The translations under genes and the position numbers were made by a program. Positions 36,901-48,900 of a DNA stretch of 64,000 nucleotides are shown in pieces. The first letter of the stretch is position 1. The number at the start of each line of letters is the position of its first letter. The notes below the pieces were generated by a model. It saw nothing but the letters and a program-made list of their open reading frames with translations, was not told the origin of the DNA and searched no databases. The stretch spans positions 98,739,086 through 98,803,085 of the forward strand of contig CM050650.1 of the NCBI GenBank assembly GCA_027574665.1, written 5' to 3'. Source of the stretch: Rhynochetos jubatus. Taxonomy: Eukaryota > Chordata > Aves > Eurypygiformes > Rhynochetidae.

Positions 36901-39900
36901 CACTGAATCAGAGGTGCGAAGTTAAAACTTGGTTGGATAAGATGTATTTTCCAGAACTTGTTACTGTGGAAGTAATTTTACACAACCGGTGGATTGTGCG
37001 CTCTGGCATGCAGCGCCCAGGCTTACAACATTCATCGTTGGTTTGGGTGTCAAGATAGACACAGTAGGTCCTTTCAGTATTACCACACTTCATTCCAGAA
37101 AAAGCCCACCATTTTCAGAGAAGACATAAAAGGATTAATTCAGAAAGATTAATTTCAGCTGAAAGAGGCTGATCTTCCCAGCCTGCTTCCAAAGACAAAA
37201 GCTCGCTTGAGAGTAGCTGAACTAGACTTTGGCTCTGCACTGGCCTCCAGAGACACCTCTCCATTCCCGCTGGCTGTAGCGGATGATTAGGAAGATCAGC
37301 CTTCATGGATTCAAATAGACTAACTAGGAGGATGTGCATGGATGGTTTTGGAGAGAAGATAATCCCTGGTTGCCTCTCGTCTTCCTCTGTGATATCTAAA
37401 AATGGTTCTGGTGGTCATTTGAGTTGTTTTGTTAAGGAAGAATACTTTGTAGTGTAAATACACTTAGCTTGGAGAAGAGGAGGCTGAGGGGGGACCCTAT
37501 CAATGCTTATCAATATCTAAAGGGTGGGTGTCAGGAGGATGGGGCCAGGCTCTTCCCAGTGGTGTCCAGTGACAGGATGAGGGGCAACGGCCATCAACTG
37601 GGAAACAGAAGGTTCAACCTGAATGTGAGGAAACCCTTCTTCCGGGTGAGGGTGACAGAGCACTGAGACAGGCTGCCCAGAGAGGGGGGGAGTCTCCTTC
37701 CCTGGAGACTTTCCAAAGGTGCCTGGCCTTGTTCCTGTGTGATCTGCTCTAGGGGATCCTGCTCTGGCAGGGGGGTTGGACTAGATGATCCCTAGAGGTC
37801 CCTTCCAACACCTAACACTCTGTGAAACTGTGAAATGTTGTGCTCTCTGTGCTGTTTATTTTAGTATTCAGAAGAAAACAGATTTTCTAAAAATGTGTAT
37901 TTGGCTTGCCTTGTGTCACAGTTGCACAGGCACAAAAATGAGTCGGACAGTAGGGCATGAGCAACTCTCGACACAAAGAACACGAAAAGGTTTGTCACTG
38001 TCCAGTGACGGAGCATTCACATGATACCGGAAACTACCAATTGCCTAATGGTGTTACAGCAACCTCGTCGTATTGCCAGCACGATTTAACCTCTACTGTT
38101 TGCTCCGGGAGCTGGTCTCAGGTGCTGTACAGTGCCTCTCCTGAATATTTTTTTAGCACTTTTCTGCTCTCCTGTGAGCGCTGGCTTAACATCTAAAATA
38201 GCGCGCTCTTCACCAAACAGATATTTGGGTCATTTTATTTATTTATTTTTTTAATTTTGGTTGCTGTAATAGCATGACACGCTTTCAGTTTGGGGTTCAG
38301 CGGAAGGATAAGTAACACGGATGACACAAGGAGCATGTGTTCGTTTCACTGCTGAGGAGGAATCACTGGCCATTCTGGTCTTGCATTGAGCACAGGAGTG
38401 GCCGCTCCCATATGTTACATCCCTTTTGACTCCTGTCTTCGTTTTTGATTACCAAATTTTGAAATTTTTCTGATTTGGGTTTTTGCTCTGGTGAAGTCTC
38501 ATTGCAGGAACGAGGAAGCATTTTGGGTTTTGGTCTGACTCTGCCCTTGTAACGTTATCTTTGTTGATACAGAATTAATTTTCCACCTGAAATCATGATC
38601 CTCTGCCTTTATCGCATTATAATCCTCCCCACAGCAACCATTTGTGATACTGCCGGCAGATTATGACTTCAAGTGAAGAATAAGCTTCAGCAAACAGAAG
38701 CAGATGAGCTCTTAAAGAGATAAAGATCCCATTTTCTTGCTAGTATTAAACAGCAAAAGAGGACAAAATATATAAATTACAAAGGAGGAGCACTATCTAT
38801 AGACTTTTCTGGAAGTCACAAGTGACTTTTTCGTATCAAAGCATAATAACACTCAATCAGTAAACCTTAGAGTATTTTGAGGTGAAGTCACTCAGTGAAA
38901 GAGATCCACATACTTAAATCCTTATTTGGCATGTGTCTCTAAGCACTTTTAGAGCTGCTTAGCTTCCACCAAATTCTTCTGTTACATAAACATACTTTCC
39001 CAAAGAGTTTTATCCAGCTAATGGGGATGGGAGCGTGGTGAGGGAGCAGCTGCAGCGCAGGGCATAAACCCAGGCTGGCTTCAGCCAGTAGCCACCAGCT
39101 GTAAATAAATCATAATGCATTTAACATTTAGAAAATCTCTGATTTCAGAACTCGGATTTGCTGGCCACATTGGTCTCTTAAAGAGTATTTTCTTTTACTA
39201 TGGAATAATCCCTGATGCATACTAACATTTTCTTTAAAAGAAAATTTCCACAAGAAGTAAGCTATATAATAGCAGGCTCCCCATGTTACACTTTTCCCTG
39301 TCATCCTGAAGAGTCCTAGGATCATAGAATCACAGAATGGTTTGGGTTGGAAGGGACCTTAAGGATCATCTAGTTCCAACTCCCCTGCCATGGACAGGGA
39401 CACCCTCCACTAGACCAGGTTGCTCAAAGCCTCATCCATCCAGCCTGGTGGCAAATATGTTAGCTATATCACAGCGTAGAAAGTTTTCCCTGTGCAAGAG
39501 TGCAGCAGAGTGTCTCTCAGATTTACATCTTCCTAAACCTACGCAGGTCTGCTGGCTGCCCTGGCTTCCACTACGCTGCTTGCCTTGGTCGATACGGACA
39601 GGGTCCTGCTTCCATTGAGATACAGGGAGTCAGAGTCTGGCCCTGCCTGTAGTCTGAATGACCATCTGTTGCTTCAGTAGAATAGGAGGGATCATAAAAC
39701 AGGATTCAGGAAATTTTGGCCATGTCTTTCTATCAATCAGATGTATTTCTATCATATGTGAAATGTGTATATCTCACAGCCCTGCTGTACCACATACATC
39801 AACCTCCCAGGTGGACTAAGTAGATCTGGGCTCTATTCCTGTCCCTCCTGTCCAGGACTAGAAGGTTGCTAACTGGAAGTTACTTCACCTGATACGTCAT

Positions 39901-42900
39901 CTTGTCACTTCAGCCTTTTCACATCATCTGTTGCATGCAATGTATATCTGTAGCAATTACTAGCATGTGAATGTAAATAGATGTTTGTGTGTTTTGGTTA
40001 TTTTGAAGTATATTTACTTAATGGAGCACACCTTTAAATAATGAAAATAGCTGTCTGTCTCTCAGTGCCCAGAACAGACTGCAGCTCTCTTCCCTTGCAG
40101 TCTCATGAACATTAGAGGAGTAAATCAAATTTGTACAGAGCCATACATCCGATTTTTCATTGGTTCAGTTTACCGACATAACAACATTTTACCCTAACTT
40201 TTCTATGCTGATTTCCTAGTTAAAACAAAACAAACAAACAAAAAAGCACAACAGAACACCAAACCCAAAAGCTAAGGGGGGGGGGGGGGGGGGGAGGGGC
40301 AGGGGGAAAGAACAGCAGGTTTATATAGAAGTGTATTTCTCCCACTAGTTTTCAGCAGCAGGATCTCAGGATATTTAGATTCACAGCATAGATTTCTGCA
40401 GTTTTAGCTAAAATCTCACCTTGCAAAAGTTTGATTCTTTATATGGAGTAGCCATTTCTGAGTGCTGGGCTTATCCCATAAGGACTTCGGCAGAGATATT
40501 TTACTAGAAGTGAAAAAAGAAGATAGAAGGTTAGTAGTGGTTGCATTTATTCTTGGTTTTGAAGGGGAATGTAGGTCTTAAACTGCAGAATGTCACGAAG
40601 GACATAGATTTGACTCACTTATTCGGAAGCTGGTATGAGTAAGTGAACGGAGCTCTTTACAACATGGCAAAGTTTAATACCAACCAACGCTGTATTCTGT
40701 ACAAATGATGCATGGCAGGCATAGAGGGGATTCAGTGAAATGAGTGAATAGCTATACCGGGCTAGCATTCCACGTGTTGCCATCAAAGAAATGAAATTCT
40801 GTGAGGCTAGGAGACATTATGGATGATGCTCAGAGGTTTTCACAGCAAGCCTCTAAAAAGCATTTGTGAAGGGCAGCTTTTGCACAGTTTATTAATTTGG
40901 CCAAATACACATGTATTCCTCAGATGATAGCAAAAACCAGCACTCTGTCTTAATTATTTTATTCCAAATGGTAAGGTCTCCCCCCAAATGCAGCAGCATC
41001 AGAACTCTTCACAAGAACTGTTAGTCATAATTAAGTGTTGCCAGCTACCAATTTTCACTTTCATTCCCAGGAAAAGAACGCACCTTTTCAGCTCATGTTC
41101 CCTAAAACAATTTCTCAGGAGACCAAGAATTAACTTGGAAAATTTTAATTATAAACGTTAAATTAGAACTATTTAGTTATAAATAACCAGATGTGTGAGC
41201 TTCCAAAGAAGTTAGTTAGGAGTTAGTGCTACCAGCTGTGTCACTAACACATGTAACTGAGAAATGTGATATTAGCAGCACTTGGCAATGTCTCTTTATT
41301 ATTACGTGCTGTATATATGGGCATTACATTAAAGAAAGACGAGCATGCTTGTACCTCAGTTCATTGTTAAGGTCCTGTATGATTTTCGTGTTGTTACATG
41401 GGTCAATTCTGGGAGATGTCAAACACAATGATCGCTTTTTCTGTTACAGGGCTTTAGATCAAGTCCTCGTCACGCCAGAAGGCGCGTGGCACCTCGCCTT
41501 GAGGAAACACAACCTATAGTAGAAGCTCACCACCTCAGTGAGCAGGAAACTTCTGTAAGAAAAAGAAAAATCAAGAAAAGCAGCCGAGTCCAACCAGAAT
41601 TCTATCATTCTGTTCAAGTTACCCCGACTCGAAAACCTGTAAGTATTCTATCTTTAGGGATAAATAGCAATTAAAGAGTATTTTGGAGGCGTCTAATAGA
41701 ATTTTAATATTTGGGCCATCCATATTCTGTTCCTCAATTTAAAAGCTTTTTCAGTTCTCATTCAGTGAATCTAGATGTACGTTTGTCAGACTGTATTTAG
41801 TGTTAATTTCTAAGTCCAAAAAATCCAGTTCTGAAGAAGGGTTTTTTTTTAAATTTTGATTTTAATTTAATATACAGTCTAGAGGCAATATTGAAATAAG
41901 ACATTTCGTTTGATAGTTTTCTAGTGATATTACTTAACAGATTTTTATAGCACGCATATTATGTTATTGAAATTCTTAAGTCAAATTTATCAGAGATTCT
42001 ATATGTACTGAACCAAATCTATATTAAATCTCATTACTAGACACAATTTTGAGGTCTCTTCTGCTTTATACAGTATTTACAATCTTTCTGCTCAACAAAA
42101 CTTGTGTCAAGTCTTATCGTTCTTTGCTCCTCAGCCTGATCTACACACATTTCTTTCTGATAACCTACTTTTAGTGAGGAAACGTGACAGGCCATTGAAA
42201 CACAATTCCTAATGTAAATGCACAGGCAGATATATCCTGCAGACATAGTGCATTTCTTTTCTTAATGAGAACTCATTGCTTGGATGCATTTGCTGGCTAA
42301 CCTATTTGTACCAACATCAAGGGGCTCAAGCTACTTCTATTAAGGCAGATTATTAAAAAGGTAACTGTTAAGCATACCCTAAAAAAAAGATTGTCTTGAG
42401 GTTGCTTCAATCTAGTTGAACCTCCCTAGATTTCTGTTAAATGAACACCGAGAATTACCAGTAAGCTCTGAAGTCAGTTTGAGAAAGAGCATTCCCTATT
42501 GGAAGCACATTGCTGGAGAGAGCAAGAAACTTGTGTGGAGAACAGAAAGACAGAGCTGCCAGCAATGGCCAGAATTTTTATCCTTTAGCTGATACCAATT
42601 GTTTCTCTACTTTCACTTCACTACTCTCTCACTTCACTACTCTCCAATTTTCCTCTGTTCTCTCATGCTTCTACTTACTTAGTTCACTCTGCTGCCGTTC
42701 CTACGGTTTAATTTGATCTGATGGGTTTATCTTCTGCTCTTCTTGAAGGATCTGCTCCTCCTTTCCTCTCAACCATCTCTCACTCCCATCCTTTCTTGCC
42801 CTCTAGACTACTTTGTCTAACTGTTACCCTTACTCGGTCTCCAGCCTCTCACCAGGCTCTCCTCCAGTCATTACTTGCTTCTGGTCCTTTCCCCTCTTTG

Positions 42901-45900
42901 TTGTCCTTCCTTCATCTCTTCCACCATCTCCTCTATTATTTTCCATTCTACTCCTGTTTTTTCAATTCTCTTTTTTGATTGTTCTTAATTTTTTCCATCA
43001 GAGGCCTATGCCAAGGGTAAGCCTGCCTGTAGTTGCTGAGGCTATGACCAACATGGCTAAAAGAGCATCAGTGGTGCTGAATTAAAGAGCTCAAACTGTG
43101 TAAACGGTGTAAGCAGCAAAACAGGCTTTGGAGAATGGATTAGTGAAGCTGAGAAAGCCCTGTTTTTCCCCAAAGTCAGTAACACACCAGGGACTTCAGG
43201 ACCAGCAAAGAAATAAAAGTGTAAGAACAGCGAATGCGCAGTGTTACTACACAGCTTCACTCTCCTGTCATTTCATGGGTCTGTGCTGCGTCTGACAAGA
43301 CCTACCACTGGAACAATAATAAATCCCACATTTAGAGAAAACTTCTTTCAGTGCTGTCACCATTATGTCACTGTCTCGAAACTGCTTCTGCAGTGTATCT
43401 TTTATGCAACGTTGTGTAGTTCTCTAGCTAGCCTACAGCCTCGATGAACTCACGAAAGAATAAATCATTATCTTTATCAGGCTGTGATCCAGAAAACATA
43501 TCACCAATTTCATTTCTCATGGACACTGTAAGTTATTCTGAATGCATTATTAACGCCACGGTGACAGGGTGAGTAAGGTTCATGCCATGACAAATCACTG
43601 CAGCGCTGTGAAGTTACACGTAGTCACGATGCCCTCCATCCCGCCGTTTGTCGCAGCTTCCTTCCACTTAGGCTGAACGTCTCGAAGATGAGACTTTTGG
43701 CCTTTATCTTTGTGCAGTTTTACATGATTCAGTGCCAGCAATGCTCCTTAGTCTGCATAATTTCTTTCCATTATTTTTTCCTGTTATTCCTAGCTCTGCC
43801 CACTTGAACCACTTTAAATAAATCGTCTGTTGTCTTGATGTTTACACTGTGGAAATATTGTAGGCAGCTATGGCCATATCCTGCTTAGTCATCACTCGAA
43901 AAAAATGATGTATGATGTCTGCTAACTAGAAGACGTGATTTCTCCTCATAAAAGAATTCTCCTAATTTTTCTTGCTTTTTTCCTACTCGTGCTTTTTTGT
44001 CCCTATTTTCTGACAAGAGAGTATTTCCAAAGTAACTGTAAAACAGCTTTATGGAAAGATTTTTCTTTGCTCCAGGAAATTTTTGAGTAATCAGTCCTAA
44101 AATACGTTAGCCTGTTTTGCTGACGTGTTAAGATACATGCTTAAAGGCTTTCCAGCCATTTCATTCACAGTTTTGTTGGATGCTGAGATGCTAGGCTTTC
44201 TTATTCCTGCTAATTTAGATTAGTTTGTGTTTGGTTGGGTTTGTGGTGTTTAAATCTCGTTTTGCAGTTTCCTAGCTGTGGCTAGAATTATCTGAATTTG
44301 CTTGGACCATTTCTCACTTCCTGCGTAGCAGTCCGAGGTCTTTCCAGTGTTTCCCTGATCCTGTCAGAACTGAATTAGGTGTAATTTTGTGTATGGAGTA
44401 ATCCCACTGAAGACATTAATTGCTGCCCTTGAAAACCTACATCAGCAGATGTTTGCAGAAATAGAACATTTAGTTTCTTTCTGAAAATTTATTTTTTTTT
44501 ACACCTTCTGGGTCAATAATGAAGACATTAAATACATTTCATCCTAATACTCATCCTTACAAGAGAGAGTTTATAGCCATTTTCACTTGATTCATCTTAC
44601 TGCAGTGCAACATCAACATAATCATAGAATCATAGAATCCCAGAATGGTTTAGGTTGGAAGGGACCTTAAAGACCAGGTTGCTCAAAGCCTCATCCAGCC
44701 TGGCCTTGAACACTTCCAGGGATGGGACATCCACAGCTTCTCTGGGCAACCTGTTCCAGTGCCTCACCACCCTCTCTGTCAAGAATCTCTTCCTGATACC
44801 CAATCTAAATCTCCCCTCTTTCAAACCAAATCCATTACCCCTTGTCCTGTCATTACCTGCCTTTGTATAAACACCCCCCCACAGAGCTTCCTTGTAGGCC
44901 CCTTCAGGTACTGGAAGGTGCTATAAGCTCTCCCCAGAGCCTTCTCTTCTCCAGGCTGAACAAGCCCAACTCTCTCAGCCTTTCTGAGAGAATAATGGTG
45001 TGTAGCTTCCCCCTTTTACGGCACATTGTTATGTCTCGTACCCTGTAGGTCACCCTGTCATTGGTGACTGTATTATTTGTGCTGGCATTCTCCATAGGTG
45101 GCAGTTTTACATCAACTTCACCCTGAGGAGAGTAAAGATACCTATTACTGAAGTGTACTTTGAATTTTTGAACACAATGAAGAACTCTTGAGAAGAAACA
45201 GAACCATGTTCTTTAAATTAGCATGACTTCATGCAAGTCAAAGGAGTGTTACATATCACTCTTTCAAGAATCGGGTAGCTGATTCTGTATAGGTAGTTAA
45301 ATTTTTTGAAGGTGAGGAAGGATGTGCAAAAGTCTCCTGTTGTGAGCTTGCTGCTGCCTAGCAATACTTATCCAGGGCAAATTTTAAGCTGGGGATTGTA
45401 TTACAAGCATTTTGTAAATATTGGCTGTATTTTAAATAGTGTTCTGCTCTGAAGCAAAAGCGTAAAACTCTGCAAATTATTAATAGGTTTTTGGGTTTTT
45501 TTGTGCTGGGTTCAGTCAGGAAAGGGTTAACTCCCTTTACTCTGGTTGCCAGGAAACTATGTTGCTGGACGATAAGAGAAAATACTGGTAAGGCCTCAGC
45601 TGATGCTGGGGATGGCCTGTACTGAACTCAAGGTCTTTCTCCGCTTCTGATATGGCAGCTGCGTTCCCAGCTCTCGCTGTCTCATGAGCGGCATAGGGAA
45701 CACAGTCCAGATGATAGCTAGCCCAAACTGACCAAGGAAGTGTTTCATTCCATAGTATGCCATGTTCCGGGTCTTGGGCGGGGAGGGGGTCCGGTAGCCA
45801 TTACTCTGCCCATTACTCTCTCCCTTACTCCCTTGCTTGCTTACTCCTGGGCATTTGCTAACCCTCCTGCGTTAGCTGCTTTGCTAACTCCTGTGCTGGC

Positions 45901-48900
45901 TTGTTCATGTGGGAGCTGCTGGGTTGTTTAGAGTTCCTGGCTGCAGTATCGCTGATAGGGTTCGCTCAGAATCTGCTGCGTTAGCTCCTGGGCTCCGGCC
46001 CTCAGGCTGCGATTGCTCTCGGGCTGCGATCGCTCTCGGGCTGTGGTTCTCGGGCTCTCTGGGTCTGATTTTCATCACTCAACATCTGGGTGTGCATTGG
46101 TCAGTGGGTGGTGAGAAATTGTATCATATTGTATTATATTGTATCATATGTTTTATTTTTTATTATTTTAATTATTTATTATTAGTAGTAAATAGTTCTT
46201 ATCTCAATTTTATGAGCGTCCTTATTTTTCTTCCGATTCTTCCCCTCCACTGGAGGAGGGCAGGGGGATTTGTGAGGGCGGCTTGGTGGTATTTTGCTAG
46301 CCGGAGTAAACCATGACACCTATGCTGGTCTGGAACCAAAAGATGGCCTTAAGTTTGTGTAAACATATCTGGCTTCTGAGCTGTGGCATCAAGTAGGCAT
46401 ACAGTTCTGCCGAATTCTATTTTCACCTGTATGCCTATTGCACCAGAGCAGGTTTAGATTAGATATCAGGAAAAATTTCTTCACTGGAAGGGTTGTCAGG
46501 CATTGGAACGGGCTGCCCAGGGAGGTGGTTGAGTCACCATCCCTGGAGGTATTTAGGAGATACGTGGACGAGGTGCTCAGGGACATGGTTTAGTGGTGGG
46601 CTTGGCAGTGTTTGGTTAACGGTTGGACTTCGTGATCTTAAAGGCCTTTTCCAACCTAAACGCTTCTGTGATTCGATAGTTGAAAAGATATGCTTTCAAA
46701 GAGCATCTTTTGACATCTCCTTTGTTAAACAGTTTGCAGCCACCAAGGATTATTTAAGATCATGAGATGTAGTACCAAAATTTGCACTTGTGTTTGTTGT
46801 AACAGGATCACTGTAAGACGTGGGGCAGATGAGACTACAGAGATTGGGACATGAATAAACGTGTTTCCCTCACTTTCACATGTGAAGGTCCTGTTTCTAC
46901 TCAAAAGCCTTGTACTTTACACGTCCAAACTTACTGGTCTGGTTTTGTCCCAGTGCTGTAGCCACAGCATATACTGAGGTGATTATCTACTGGATAGTGT
47001 TAAAAACCCACATATCACTGAAGTAAACTACAATGAATAAACTGATGGCAAATAATGATTATTCAGGATTATCTCAGGATTGCTGCTCGTAGGTATCCCT
47101 CAGTGTCTCCTAATGAACCTGCTTCTAATTATTTAAAGACTGCCGTTTGCAGAAGCAACTCCACTCGTTAGGGGGGGCGCAGCATTGCTACAAGTCACTT
47201 TTAGAATTGAATTGTGTTAGAATTCTGTAAGAAAAACACTTAGGAGGTTTTCTAAATATCTGATACCAAATCATGTGTCAAAGTCAGGGTGTTAGTTGAC
47301 ACGGCTGACCTGAGATGAAATTTTTCATATGGATGAAGTTGTTCTACAGGGCTTTTTAGGAGTTTTTTATGTATCTCATTAAATGATTGCCATTTCATTT
47401 TGTTAATTCCTATTTATTCTTACGCTGGTGTTATTTACTGGTTTTCCAATGCCATGATATATTTTACATGATATTTGAATAACCTAATACAAATGACATA
47501 CATACAAAAAAATCACTCATCCCCCTGCACAAGACTTGGTTAGTTCCAAGCATTACCTGTTTAATCTACAGATTGCATTCATGGCTTCTTTGCTTTGGAG
47601 ACATCTGCTTGTGTGTGATTTGGTTTCCTGTGAATCACATTTAGAAGCAAATATGACAAAACATTATCATATCATCTTTCATCTCCATTTTTAACATTTA
47701 TTTTAACAATTAATGTTCACAAAACGTATGACAAAGCTGGGAGTTACCAGACCCCGCATGCACGTGTGCGTACACACACAGCACACGTGCGTGTCCTCTC
47801 AGGATAATCTGGGCACAGACACAACGAAGAAATGCGGGGAACGTGAATGAATACAAAAGCATTTTTTGCTTTAAGACCTAAAGGATATTGATGGAGATTT
47901 TGAGAAGTACCTGTGAGTTTATTAGGTGATGGATTTGTAAAGATTTTAACAAGATTTAAGCACCTAGCCATCTTAAACATTTTTTTAAAATACCTCAAGG
48001 AACCTATTTTAACCTATTATGGTCCTGTAATAGGACTATAAATGCTAAATCCAGTCACCTCTGAAATACAGAGAAAGCCTTCAGCAGCCATTAGGTTGGC
48101 TTCAAAGGGACCTCTTCTCTTTCCAAACATACACACGCCTACCGAGAGTCCATTTACATCTCTTTCTTGGACCGTTGTGTTTTATTGCTTTTCTTACAGC
48201 AAATAACTCCTCACTGATAAATTCCTCATAAACAGTTTTGAACAAAGACTTCATTTTCCCCGTTCTGCTAGCTTCTGTGACCTCCTCCGTTGCTGCCCGC
48301 TCTCAATTTCCTCTTGGCTGCTTTCCCCGCTCCACCCTGCAGCTCATCTATTGCCTCCTTTGCCCAGCTCTCAGGCAGTTGAGATTTTTTAAAGTGATCT
48401 CTTAAAGGTATAATGGCATGAGTTTCAGTAGGCCAGGGAGATGATGCCTTCACAATTTTAAAACTACTTTTTAAAAAAAACCACAATGGTAACATGTTAA
48501 GAAGTAGATCTGAGGTTTAAAATTATTGTGGACTTGTCTTTATAGTGATTTTTTTTCTCTGTCGAGGAGTTATTACAGCTGTTGAACACAGAGCAAAAGA
48601 AACAGTTAATTGAAATAGTGCTAATAATTATTGATGACACACATGTAAAAATACATAGAACTAAGCATAGCAGTAACAGTACAAATTCCCATTTAGAGCA
48701 CTTTAACTGACTTTTCACTGCTGGCTCTGATGTGGAGGGTTAAGGTCATTTGAATGAGTTGTCCCTCTGGCATGATCATGCTTGAGTGTGCTTACATAGA
48801 TTTGGGCTTGCGTGGTTGCAAATGGCATCAGATCTGTGTTACTTTCCTATACACGGGTTCAAATCATCCTACACCGGTGCGCAAAGCCCTCTAACTAACA

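Larger units (their letters stand above)
25408..41449 (+). other. DST intron 2 (16 kb)
   Basis: Contains CR1 copies at 26601-26887, 31662-32440, 37466-37833 and 39320-39450, a possible ancient SINE near 27530-27660, a C-rich CCCAAA repeat at 25681-25701 and a 19-base G run at 40276-40294. The sequence between them is AT-rich and mostly unique. No further exon was recognised, so regulatory elements cannot be excluded. Confidence 0.8.

Noticed and set aside
41226..41519. 97-codon plus-strand frame overlapping DST exon 3
   Set aside because: It is in a different frame from the conserved exon and mostly intronic.
42721..43085. Leu/Ser/Pro-rich open frames of 85-90 codons
   Set aside because: Produced by a C/T-rich low-complexity tract; no splice sites or conservation pattern supports them.
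45909..46316. 135-codon open frame in the LTR at 45502-46318
   Set aside because: LTR sequence without similarity to a protein; chance open frame.
48268..48495. 75-codon minus-strand frame with a charged C-terminus ([20 protein letters not shown])
   Set aside because: Looks protein-like in part, but it matches nothing I know and has no supporting exon structure; left as chance.
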